The notes under the pieces: model-generated
Database searches by the model: none
What the model was told of the DNA's origin: nothing
The model's input: only the letters and a program-made list of their open reading frames with translations
Made by a program: the position numbers and the translations under genes
Part shown: positions 1 through 10,668 of the stretch, in pieces
Layout of the letters: every line of letters starts with the position of its first letter
Numbering within the stretch: the first letter of the stretch is position 1
DNA from: Ampelocalamus luodianensis
Lineage: Eukaryota > Streptophyta > Magnoliopsida > Poales > Poaceae
Assembly (NCBI GenBank): GCA_036346255.1
Contig: CM070617.1
Location: forward strand, 23,921,080 to 23,985,079
Direction: 5' to 3'
DNA: 64,000 bases

Positions 1-718
1 ATTGTTGTGCTCAAATTTGGTTTCCGTTGCTAGTTGCTTCAGATCAATTAGGGCATGTCAGTTTTGACATGTTCTCGTCACCGATGGAGGGGTGTGTGGG
101 AGTTGATTGTTTGATTGGGGCGTTGAGGTGGAGGAACAAACATTAAGTTTTAGATCACGATCGAGGATTCCACTAGTAGGATGGTTGTTTAGGTTTGGTT
201 TGGTTGTAGATAGTGATGAGCCCCCTCACTTTCCCCCGTTTAGCTTCTCAAAGATATGAACAACCAGAGGATGTGCAAGGATTAGTAATTACTGCATAAT
301 TAGCTATAATGTCATGAGGTCTACCAATAGGTTCTGATGTTGGGATGCTCAACGGGTAAATTTAGCTTATCTAATTTGGTAGATCCTTTTGATGTCCTTG
401 TGAAGAAAGTATATATTGCCGCCTTCCTAGAGGATAATACTGTGGAAACTGCAATCATGCTTCCTATAGGTTGACTTTACGATTCGGTGATCTCAGGTCT
501 TATCAGGGTGCATAGAATATAATATGTGCAAGGAACGTACTGACATTGCTCATACAACTTCCGCTGAACAAAAAAGAATTAATAATATATCCTATATTTG
601 TCAACAGGACTTGCCTATTTTATGTTGATTATGTCACACACTATTATGTATCCTAACCTAGTGACATTTTGGCACCTTTTCCTTTTCTCAAATTATGAAC
701 CCACTTTATCTGTTGCAG
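1..718 (+). other. Probable last intron and upstream flank of the TPR gene
   Basis: No further exon was recognised here. The stretch is AT-rich and ends in a good splice acceptor (polypyrimidine run followed by TTGCAG at 713-718) leading into the terminal exon at 719. I infer that it is mostly the last intron of that gene, with the other exons beyond the left edge. An open frame from 598 runs into the exon but reads through the acceptor, so it is probably not translated as such. Confidence 0.5.
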
Positions 719-834
719 CAAAACTAAAAGATTTGGGGAACTCTGTGCTAGGACGCTTCGGAATGAGCTTCGACAATTTCAACGCTGATAAAGATACAAA
801 CACGGGCTTATACGCCATTTCATTCCAGAAGTAA
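719..834 (+). CDS. Tetratricopeptide repeat protein 1-like (TTC1 family), C-terminal exon only
   Basis: Terminal exon of a gene cut by the left edge of the window. After the acceptor ending at 718 the frame reads 37 full codons to a TAA at 832-834. The segment KLKDLGNSVLGRFGMS, followed by a short acidic stretch and ending ISFQK, matches the conserved C-terminal tail of plant TTC1-like proteins, which carry three TPR repeats and are thought to act as cochaperone adaptors. The TPR repeats themselves lie outside the window. The exon is followed within 250 bp by a solo LTR at 1080, so the 3'UTR is short or has been disturbed by that insertion. Identification rests on the tail alone. Confidence 0.75.
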
Positions 835-1079
835 TATGGGGTGATGAAATATTCAAATTAATATGGATAGGTGTGCATGTTCAGTCGCTGGACTCCATGG
901 AATGTTCATGGCAATTGCTCAAGGTGGTTTTGTATCAATAGGTTGTTTAGATCGAACAGAATCCTGCAAATCAATTTGAAGATGGCTTTTGAACGTGCGC
1001 AATTCTGGGTTGTTTCGTGTACTCTTGCTGCTTGAGAGATGGTTGCGTGATGAGCAAACTTGTATGATAGTGTGATTTC

Positions 1080-4000
1080 TGTAACATTCCAAAGTAATGT
1101 TACCAAAATAAAATAAAATAAAATAAAGTTAATGTTTTATTGGATTTTCTGAAATTTGTTAGAGTTTCATTGCTTTATTTGAATTCTTGAGATTTTAAAA
1201 GTCAAAAGTGAAATTTATTTGAAGTTTATTGAAGTTTTATTTGATTTAATTTGAAAAATAAAAGTTTACTAAATTTCTAGAATTTTCTGGAATTTTTAAA
1301 ACTTTTTCATAAGTACTTTAAAGCCAAAACAAATTTATTTGCAAAATTGAAAGCCAATCATGAGTTGGAAGTATTTTAATTAAGTCCAAAATACCTCTAG
1401 AAAATTATGTGAATTTTCTCATATTTTTTTTGGATTTTTTTGCTATTTTCTAAAGCCAAAATGAATTTCTGGAATTAAATCAATTGAGAAATCAATTAAA
1501 AACCCTAATTTGGCTTTGGGCCGAAACCTCCTCCTTCGGCCCATCTCCTCTCCGCGCCTTCGGCCCGAGTCGGCCCGCTCGCACCCCTCTCTCCCCTCCC
1601 TCACTCCCACCGTCCGATTTACATCGGACGGCACCAACACTCCCACGCCACCCCACCTCCCCCGCGGCGTTGGATGCAAATCCAACGGCCCCGCGCCATC
1701 TTCTTCCCCCGTCTTCCCCTACCTCCAGACGCCGCACGCGGCCGCCATTTTTTCTCCGCGTGGGAGCTCCGTCAAACCGCCGCCCCAACCTCCCGCGCCC
1801 TCGCGCGGCGTGCGCATGACCCGGAGCCCCTAACCGCCTCCACCCCCCCCCCCACATTCTCCCCTCTCTCCGCGCCCGATTCACTCACGCACCCAACGGC
1901 CGCCGCCACAACCGCCGTGCACGATCTCCTCGCCCCGGTACCCTCCGCCCCTATAAAAGGGAGCACGAGGTGCCCCCTTTCACCCGCACTTCAACCCCGC
2001 CACCCACTTCTTCCTCCTCGCCCTCTTTCAACCGACAGAAAAACTTCGCCACGGCCGCCTCGAAGCTTCCCGTGCCGCCTCGCGCCGCCATCGACACAAC
2101 CTCGTCGCAGCGCACCCGCGCTCGCGCTGCCGCCGCAGACCGCCGACGCCGCGCCGCCGCCGTCGCCGAACGCGCGCCGCCATTTTGCTCACCGCCGGCC
2201 GACGCCTCGCGCCCATCCGCCACATTGGTAAGCGTCGCACTCCCCACCTCCCCCTCCTCGCGTTGAGCCCCTCGGCGGAGCTCGCCGTGGCACGTAGCGC
2301 CGGCGAGCCCGCAGCCGAGCCATCGCCGGCTTTGGGTGATGTGGCACCGCCACGCAGCGCCACCGTGCAACCACGCGGGCGCCACCTCAGCACGCTCCCC
2401 TGTGTGGCACGCCTGCGTGTCACCGACGTGGCACGGTCCACCCCCCTCAGTCCAAAAAAATCAATGAACCCAGTCCACCATACACCAAGTCACAGACATG
2501 TGGGTCCCACATGTCAGGGAATTAATTTTAATTCTTTAAATTCCGAAAATCAACTGCTGACATCATCATGCGCAATAATCTGATTTTCCTTTAGAAAAAT
2601 AAATCCAGAAAATCTGAAAAATCAGAATTTAGGGTTTTTAATAGATTTAAACTTAGAAAATTCATATCTTTTGAATCCCAGCTCCAAATTGGGTGATTCA
2701 AATTGCAAAATTTGTATAAAATTGTAATCTAGCTAACTAAACCAAAATTATTTAATTTTCGGTTTATTTGACCAATAATTTCTTTAAACCATAAATCCAT
2801 CATTTTATGTATTCCAAATCTTCGAAAGCTCATATCTTTTGCATCCGAACTCCGATTGAGCCCATTCAAATTTTTAAATTTATCTAAATTAAAGATCTAG
2901 CCAGCTAAACCATAAATTATTCAATTTGGAGTTAATTTGAATCTTATTTGAATTTAGTTTGAATTTGGCTTATTTTCGCGTATAGATTTCAACGACTTCG
3001 GAGAGTCAGATTTCGACGCCGTTTGAGAGCAACTATTTGAGACAGGCAAGTTACATTCTTGGTCATATTTGCACCCATTATTTAAAATTATTTAAAGTCT
3101 GTTTCAAATTATTATTGCATGCTTATTTATATTCAGTAATTTAAATTCCTGTTTTTAAATTTATAGTTATGCCTAAATCCTTTGTATGGCCAATTTTGAT
3201 AATTGAATCAAACATATTGTCACCCTAGATAAAACCTAGTTGATACAATAGTATGGACTAGGATCATTTGAAAAATATTGTGTTTAGCCATGCTTATAGA
3301 CCAAATATATTTGATTTGGGAGATTTCAGCCAAAGATCAATTGTTGTTTAAATTGTACCATTGGCATTGGTGTGTCATGGGAGTTTTACAAATGCTTGAA
3401 AAATAAAATAAAATAATGGTTTGGACTTGGGCGAATTGGTTGTCTGGTGGGTGCAGGTTTATGCACGGGCTCAACTGGGTAGGTTGAGGCCCAGAGTTCT
3501 GTTGGTTGTCGTCCAGGTCAGTTAAGAACCGGTCTTCGAGCCGCATCTTGCTAAGCCACATCGGACTACCACATGTCCTGTATGGGCAGGACTGCCAATT
3601 AATTTGCAAAGTTCCATCATGGTCATTCCTATTGGTGCAGTGGGTAGTCATGTTATGACCTGTGTTAGTCCCACTTGGCGCAAGAGGGGGTCTGAACCCT
3701 GCGGATGAGTAGTCCAAAGGGGGTGAAACCTTAGCGAGGGAGGACTATGGTGGAATGACGCATTGTAAAGGCTTTGACACGTGCTCTAGACTGCTTACCT
3801 AAGATAGTGAGCGGTGGTATCGACGGATGCCAAACAACTAGAGAATTCATGTCTTGTGGGTAAAGTTGTACAACCTCTGCAGAGTGTAAAACTATTCGAA
3901 TACCCGTGTCCACGGTCATGGACATGCTGGCAAAGCCACTCAAAGTTAGACTTCGATTTCAAAATGTTTTTGTAAAACAGTTTGACATGGATGGGTGTCC

Positions 4001-4571
4001 ATGAGAAAAGTTATGGGTTGAAGCCCCGAGTTGGTGCCCGTGTTTATGTTGGTGTTAGGTTGGTGCCTACACTATCTTTATCAATTCAAAAATCAATTTT
4101 TGATTCTATAAAACTTGAGCTTTCGAACTTAGTATGGTATTTAATGTCAAATGCTGTTCTTGCACAAATAACCCTATAAGCCTTACTTTGTTACATCCAT
4201 TTATGCATGTCATTTTGTTATTTGACGGGTGTAACTTGCGAGCACGGAAGTTGTGCTCATTCTTGCTTAATGCAAACAAATTTCAGAGGAGAAGGACTTC
4301 GCTTCAAGTGTGGATCGTGACAACTAGGCCGCTACCCCAGTCGATTGCCTGTGGCAGATTGCTGGACCCTACTACTTCTTCATCGTCTTCCGTTGTGTTT
4401 ATTTAATGTTGCCCTGTAAGGCTATCTTGTAATCAACTCTGTTGTTATTTAATAACTTTTAACGTTTATAGTTGTGTTATCACATTTGTTTACTGTGTGA
4501 GCTAGCCACTGATCATGAGACTAGTTCAGTTATGCACAGAAGATCTGGGATGTTAATCCCGGGTTCTTACA
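1080..4571 (+). mobile_element. Solo LTR of a gypsy-type retrotransposon (3.5 kb)
   Basis: The element begins TGTAAC at 1080 and ends TTCTTACA at 4571, giving the TG...CA ends and short inverted terminus of an LTR. A perfect 5-bp target duplication, ATTTC, flanks it (1075-1079 and 4572-4576). No internal coding region or second LTR lies between the TSDs, so this is a solo LTR left by LTR-LTR recombination. An AT-rich start, a GC-rich promoter zone at 1.5-2.4 kb with a TATA box at 1952, and a long AT-rich R/U5 fit the very long LTRs of grass gypsy families such as RIRE3/RIRE8. The exact family is not assigned. A fragment of a related LTR start (TGTAACATCCCAAAG) occurs at 57073. Confidence 0.88.
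1952..1958 (+). promoter_or_regulatory. TATA box of the solo LTR promoter
   Basis: TATAAAA sits in a GC-rich, proline-codon-like context about 870 bp into the solo LTR, where a U3 promoter is expected. It directs transcription rightward into the rest of the LTR. This explains the crowd of overlapping GC-rich frames at 1.44-2.58 kb without invoking a gene. Confidence 0.6.
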
Positions 4572-4576
4572 ATTTC

Positions 4577-5277
4577 CCTCATTACACAGTTGTCCTTGTT
4601 CCTTTAAATGTTCAATGTCTTTCTGTCATGAAAGCATTTCTTTTTTAAGCAAAATCACAATATGCTATTGAATAACTATATGATTCACAATATGTCATTT
4701 ATTGTGAGGTTGACATATGAAGATCCAAAGTTATTCAATGGCATATAGCGAATTGCACCTTCTTTTTTTGCTTTGTAACAACACCTTCTGTGTTATAGAA
4801 ATGCAGTTATAGGCATGGCCTTGTCATCTTAGCTCTTTGCTTCATTCACTGTGCCCTTTCCTTATCTTTTCGTAGAAAGAGGTCCAGCTTTTCATTAAGC
4901 CATATGCATTCTCATGGACTAGAGGAGCATAACTTCTTGTTGGCATTCTGGCTCTAAACTCTGAAGGTCTGGGGCCATAACTGTCAGTGCATCATGCTCC
5001 ATCAATTTCTTATACGAGGAAAAGGTAAAATTTGATATAGTTCATTTCAAAACGTTACTATTGGGAAAATAAAAGTGTTGTTTAGATCACAAGGACCGAC
5101 ACTATTATCCAAGCCAACAAAAAAAACTTCATAAATTAAGACAATGTTTGGATGGGCCACAATCTTGACCATAACAAGGCCTAGTGCAGTCTTTTTACAT
5201 ACATTCTTCTCATTCTTGGAGCTAGAGCCAACTTTCTAACCAAACACCTCCTCAGACTGTTCCAAATTCTCATAGAA
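4577..5277. other. Intergenic stretch, no gene recognised
   Basis: Between the solo LTR TSD and the 115-bp repeat I see no coding signal. Around 4650-4750 there is a small imperfect inverted repeat built on a phrase that reads roughly as CACAATATG...CATATAGCG, probably a MITE remnant. Nothing else is supportable. Confidence 0.5.
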
Positions 5278-5390
5278 GTGGATCTAAGAGTGAAGCTGGA
5301 GTTGAAGCTGCAAATACTTGGAGTAGAGCCATACCAAACATGCTCTACATATCAAAAAGAAAAGATAAATGTAATGTGTACATGTACAGA

Positions 5391-5640
5391 GAGGTGTGGA
5401 GAGAGGACACGTGCATACATGTGTGTACGTGTATCGTATTTACAAAGAGTTGTGGAGAGAGGAGAGCCACGTACATGGGTTGTACATGTACACCGTATGT
5501 ACAAAGAGGTGTGGAGAGAGGACATGGGCATACATGTGTGTGCGTGTATCGTATGTACAAAGAGTTGTGGAGAGAGGAGAGCCGCGTACATGGGTTGTAC
5601 ATGTACACCGTATGTACGGAGAGGATATGTGTGCATGGCG
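5391..5640 (+). repeat. 115-bp tandem repeat, two copies plus a partial third
   Basis: The phrase GAGGTGTGGAGAGAGGACA starts at 5391 and, near-identically, at 5506; a diverged third start (GAGGATATG) is at 5621. The spacing is 115 bp each time. Each unit holds two shorter half-similar phrases (GTGGAGAGAGGA) and runs of alternating ACATGTGTGT. Because 115 is not a multiple of 3, the 177-aa and 201-aa open frames that cross it are by-products of the repeat and not a protein. Confidence 0.85.
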
Positions 5641-7369
5641 ACAAGGTGGACAGTGAAGCAGGTACACAATGACCGGTGCAAGCCCGAGCAGGTGCATGTC
5701 GGAGCACCTCGGCAAGGAAGAAGACACGCGATTGCACAGTGTACAGGTGAGGAAGAAGACGAATGGTGTACCTGCGTGAACTCCTCGGCGCGGTGCATGG
5801 GGGACAGTTGAAGAATCTAGGCCATATTTTAGTGTTTTGGTAATTAACGATAATCATGTTTATTGGACTAGCATGTTTTATCAAGTAATTGAGAGGTTTA
5901 GTCTCGGACTTGAAAAAGAGCATAAAAGGCACCCGGTGAATGGACATCAAGAAGTTCTAGCTCAAGGCAAAGGTAAATATTTGACTAAGGACCTTTTCAT
6001 AGTTTTACCGGTCTAGGTGTTTGGTGGATTAAAATACCGAATTGCTAGTATAGGTAGTTGTACTATGAAGAGGGGTCATTGGCTAGTAACTTGAAAGCAA
6101 AATGTGCCACACCGCTCAATCTTAGATGGATGCTCATTTGATCTCATGGTCATGTAATTCCTTGATGTGAACTTGTGGTCGGACGGACCGCAGACAACAG
6201 GCCGGTCTAACCGGACCCCCGGTTTGACCGAAGTGGTTAGCTTTTTCCATAAAGCTTCTTTTTGATGTTGCTACTATGTTTTGTCACGCCGGACTGACCG
6301 CGGGCAATAGGCCAGTCTGGCCGGACCCCAAGTCTGACTGAAGCAGTCAGCTTTTTCCAGTGAACATCTTTTTTATGTTGCTACTGTGCTTTATTGCGCT
6401 AGACTGACCGCAACCCTTGTGTCGGTCTGACTGGTGTAAGATCGAGGAGGCCGACTAGAGGGGGGTGAATAGGCGTTTTAAAACTTCTATGCGTTAAAAC
6501 CGAATTCTAATGCGGAAGCTAAATAACAATTCGGTTTAGCACAATTAAAGCCTAAAACAACTAAGTTCACTAAGTGCACCAACAATATAAGTCAATAATA
6601 AATAGTGCAATTTTAGCAAAGACTTGAAAGCAATTAACCAATGATATAAACAATTAAGTACATAAGATAGCATTCACACAAGTAAGCAATTTAATTCTAG
6701 GAATATAAATTGCTATGTAGTAAAGCTAGAATGCAAACCACAATTGACACGGCGATATTTTTCCCGTGGTGATCGAAGACTTGCCGGTCTCCCCTAATCC
6801 ACGTTGAGGTAAGTTCAACCTTTTGGATCGGCTCCAAAACGCGAGGCAACACCTCCGAGGTAAGCCCAAACCACTTGGACCGGTTCCAACCGAACCAACA
6901 CCTCTAAGTGAGTTCAACCGCTTGAACCGACTCCAACTTGAACTTATCACCTCAATCCACTAGGGTTGCTCTTACTCCGCTCCGGAGATGGCGAGCACCA
7001 AGCCACTCACAAATCGCCTGGGTCTTCTCACAAGCTTCACTTGAGAAGATCACCGACGACAACGCCCACGCCGCCTAGGTGTCGGCAAACACCAAGAGTA
7101 ACAAGTCTCCAACTTTCACTTGAACCAATCAAGTGTCAAAGCTCTCGTGGATACTAAATCCACCACCTAATGCAACACATGCAATAGGATTTGCCTCTCA
7201 AACCTCACTAAGTGCAACACATGCATAAATGGGAGTAGAGGGCTTGCTCTTAGCTCAAAGGAACTCAATGAGATGCCAAAAGTTGCCTCTCAACCGGCCA
7301 AGGGGGTATTTATAGCCCCCAAACCAAAAACTAGCCGTTTGGAGACGAAACAGCAAAAAACTAGCCGTT

Positions 7370-8720
7370 CTGACCTTTTGCGGTCGTATCGCACTCACAA
7401 GGGGCGGTACTACTGTTCTCGGTACTACCGCGATTATACGAGCGGTACTACCGCACCTAATTTTTAGCACGCATTTACACTCGGTAAAAGGTCATAACTT
7501 TTGACTCGATGTCGGAATTGAGTGATCTTGGACTCTATTGAAAGCTTATTCAGTGGGCTACTCAACCCACCTATTTGATTTGATCTCAAACACATTTTAT
7601 CAAATCAAAAAGCACAACTTCAAAGAGTCACTACCATGGTCTAAGTCCAAAGAGTTAGCAACAAGCAATCTTAGACCATGCCAAGGGAAAATACATGAAT
7701 CCCAACAATTTGCAAAACATATTTGCAAACTTAGATCATGCTACAAGGAGTAGGTACATGGACTTCAACCGTTTGCAAAACACATTTGCAAAGTATAGTC
7801 ACATGCTACAAGGATTATCCATGAGCCTCAACTATTTGCAAAACATATTCGCAAATATAGGCAACATGTTAAGTTGAGCTAGAGCAAACACAATGAGTTA
7901 TCAACACATGACTAACTCAAGCTACTAGACAAGACCCCTCTTAATAGTACGGCAACCTATTCTAGCAATCCGGTCTCCAACCAAACACCAAGACCGGTAA
8001 AAGACTAGGAACAAATCCTTAGCCCTAGCTAGTCATACCTTTGCCTTGACCATCCAGTTGAAGCTTGATGACTCACATCCTTGCTTCATGTCCGGGTCAT
8101 CGTCTTGATATGCATCAACCCACGATGCATCTTTTACTTGACCTCAATCAACACATGATGAGTATTCTCTTGACTCGATGATCAACTCATGATCATCTCT
8201 TATTCGAGATCTTGATATGCATCAACACATGATGCATTATCTTCTTGAACCTTGACTCGATGACGATCAACTCATGATGTCATCCAAAGTCTTCATCACC
8301 CTGGAACATAACCTATTTATCCAACTCATGGAAAATGTTAGTCCCACAATGTCATTAACATTAATTAACAAGATATACCGCATAAATGCTTTTGAACAAG
8401 CCATTACTAACAGTGCGGTATTACCGCTAACTAGCATCCGTAATACCGCTCTCCAGAGTACTGCTTTCTCGATGCGGTACTACCGATTTCCAGAGGCTCG
8501 AGAAATACAAAAAAAATACCTTCTCTGGAATTTACATACCGCCAACATATTTGCGGTCATACCGCTACGCAGTAGTTCCGCCACATGAACTCCGGTACTA
8601 CCGCTCCACCTCAGAGCAAACCAAGTCCAAAAAGCAATGCTACTGGAATTTTCATACCGCACAGAAATCGGTACATCCGCGGTGTGGTACTACCGCGCAA
8701 ACAACGCTCGTACTACCGCA
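7370..8720. repeat. Cluster of short GCGGTACTACCGC-like palindromes
   Basis: At least ten variants of the 13-bp palindrome GCGGTACTACCGC occur between 7370 and 8720, for example near 7403, 7419, 7442, 8418, 8473, 8592, 8683 and 8707. Some are half sites (TACCGC) and some have a one-base change in the centre. They lie in the interior of the nested solo LTR. Clusters of short palindromes have been described in Sirevirus LTRs as likely cis-regulatory motifs. The surrounding copia LTR carries an analogous but different motif, GGTCTGACCG. Confidence 0.7.
7685..7870. repeat. Short tandem array, about 57 bp x 3, inside the nested LTR
   Basis: Three diverged units share the core TTTGCAAAACATATTTGCAAA, preceded by a CAA-rich phrase and followed by a CATGCTACAAGGA phrase. 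This creates the small repetitive open frames seen here. Two similar local arrays lie further right in the same LTR: one of ACTACACAAGT/ATATATTCAAGG phrases at about 8930-9140, and one of TTAGTCTCACAAGTGCATTT phrases at about 9290-9640. Confidence 0.7.
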
Positions 8721-9987
8721 TTTCCATAAGCTTTTCGAAATGCAATGCATGACTCCTTTGTCTTGAGCCATGTTGATCTCTTATCACCTTTGCATTTCCT
8801 TTTCATGTCACCATTCAAACTCCGGGACTAAGCCTTGAAAACATCTTAGCACACACATTAGTCCCACAACACAATTGCAAATAATTGAATATAAAGTGAC
8901 ATGAGTATATATGAACTACATAAGTTATATATACCAAGAGTATATACGAACTACAAGTTGTATATACTAAATATGAGTGTATCACTAGTTGTATATACTC
9001 ATATGAATATATTAACTACACAAGTTCAAATATATTCAAGGATATATGAGCATCAATGAACTACACAAGTCTCATATGCTCTCATATACTCATATGAATA
9101 TATTAACTACACAAGTTAAATATATTCAAGGATATGTTTCAAAGTAAAGATCCTTAATATATGTGGAAAGAGAATATGGATCAATACTAATGAAACCACA
9201 AAATATAGAATGAACTCCCCCTAAATGTGTGCATACACAAATGTGTAATGGAAACATATGCACATATCCAAGTTAACATTTTTGGTGGAATTTAACCTAT
9301 ATTTTGGATCCGAGGAATGCAACAAGATATAATAATAAGAAGTAGAATGCATACCTCTTGTATTTTCATCTTTATATCCAAACGAGACTAAGCAATAGAT
9401 AATCAATAGAATTGTTAGTCTCACAAATAGATTTGTCATTAATGAATACATACCTGTTTGAATTTTTGCTTTTATATCCAAGCTGAGACTAAACTTGATA
9501 TAACAATAGGAGTGTTAGTCTCACAAGTGCATTTGTCATTAATCACTTAATCACTTTGCATGCCTTCATGATTTTCACCTTTATATCCAAATAAGACTAC
9601 ACAATATGTATATCAATAAAGGTGTTAGTCTCTCCAAAACTCCATTACCACATAATGGCGGGTCTAGATCTTTCAACTGGACCCCCAGCCTAACCGAAGC
9701 GGTCAACTTTTTCCAGTAGCTTATTTGTTACGCCGTTTTGTGGACGTCTTGCCCCCAATTTGACCGACGGTGTGCATGCAGTTTGACCGTGACCCCAGTC
9801 TGATCGGACCTTGAGTGAGCGGTCTGACAAGACCAAGTGTAACAGATATATTCGATAGCATTTAATGCTACAAAATTTTACCGTTGGAACTGTAGTCCAG
9901 TCTGACCGACCTCATACCCGCGGTCTGACCGAGAGTGTTGTTTCTGCAGAATGTCATGTCCTAACAACTAGTGGAGGGGGTTAGGGC

Positions 9988-9994
9988 TATAAAT
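9988..9994 (+). promoter_or_regulatory. TATA box of the decayed copia LTR
   Basis: TATAAAT in the context GGGCTATAAATACCCCTCC, about 680 bp before the LTR end. Position and context fit a U3/R promoter reading into the adjacent gag remains. Confidence 0.6.
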
Positions 9995-10668
9995 ACCCCT
10001 CCACCTGCAGCAATGGACATTCTTGAACCTTCATTGAATACCCTTGAGCCCTTGCTTCATCTCTTACATCTTGAGAGCGTAAATTCCATCTTTTAAAGGT
10101 TGTTGAGTTCATTCAAGTGCATTGAGTTGAGTTTGATCTTTGTGGCACTTGAGCATCATCAAGCAAAGCATCGTTGATTTGTTACTCTTGGAGGTTGCCG
10201 CCTCCTAGATCGCTTGAAGGAGGTGCATCGGTAATCTTCTCAAAAAGTTTGTGAGAAGACATGGTTGATTATGAAGGTTGGAGTTTGCCTATTCAAAGTG
10301 GAGAAGAGCTACCACTAGTGATCGAGAGGTGTGTTCATGTGGAGCTGGTTTGATTTGTTCAAGCTTCCTCAATGTGATTTAGGAGAGACCGGCATGTTTT
10401 CGAGACCACAGGAAAACATCGACTATCTTCATATTATGGTTTATTACTATTGATCTTAGTGTATTTACTTTCTTAGCAAATATTTGTCTCTTGATTAGGT
10501 CGTTTAGCTTAGTCTAGAGAGGTTGGTGCACTTAGAAAGGCATAGATTATTTAGGCCTTAAATTGTAAAAATGAATTTCATATCATTAGTTGCTAAAAAT
10601 TTGATTTTAGTCAAAAGTTTTAAAAATTGACTATTCACCCTCTCTAGTCGTTTATCCTTAATCCTACA

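Larger units (their letters stand above)
6435..9675 (-). mobile_element. Nested solo LTR (3.2 kb), opposite orientation
   Basis: The insertion runs from TGTAAGATC at 6435 to GATCTTTCA at 9675, giving TG...CA ends that are inverted copies of each other. It is flanked by a perfect 5-bp TSD, ACTGG (6430-6434 and 9676-9680). The left end, read on the - strand, closely resembles the end of the surrounding copia LTR (both contain a CTATTCACCC...CTCTAGTCG phrase), so it is a related element in reverse. There are no coding remains, only local repeats and a cluster of short palindromes. Confidence 0.8.
5809..10668 (+). mobile_element. 5' LTR of a decayed copia (Sirevirus-like) element, split by a nested LTR
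   Basis: The right end, ATCCTACA at 10668, is followed by a worn primer-binding-like stretch and then gag sequence, so this is the 5' LTR of a + strand copia element. The left end near 5809 (TGAAGAATC) is inferred from its resemblance to the complement of the right end and is less certain. Removing the nested LTR at 6435-9675 leaves about 1.6 kb. Both halves are sown with variants of a GGTCTGACCG motif, for example at 6184-6430 and 9677-9930. A TATA box is at 9988. No 3' LTR was found, so the element is truncated. Confidence 0.65.

Noticed and set aside
598..834. 78-codon frame starting at 598 as a complete small gene
   Set aside because: Only the part after the splice acceptor at 718 matches the TTC1 tail; the first 40 codons are intron-like hydrophobic translation.
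1443..2583. Crowd of overlapping GC-rich frames (up to 185 codons) on both strands
   Set aside because: All lie in the promoter and leader zone of the solo gypsy LTR; composition is Pro/Arg/Ala low-complexity with no domain, and frames on both strands are open simply because stops are rare in GC-rich DNA.
5278..5950. 177-codon (+) and 201-codon (-) frames
   Set aside because: They run across a 115-bp tandem repeat whose length is not a multiple of 3, so the peptide does not repeat as a protein module would; no family resemblance.
7370..8720. Regularly recurring palindromes considered as a CRISPR-like array
   Set aside because: Spacing is irregular, the repeats are only about 13 bp, and the DNA is a plant retrotransposon LTR.
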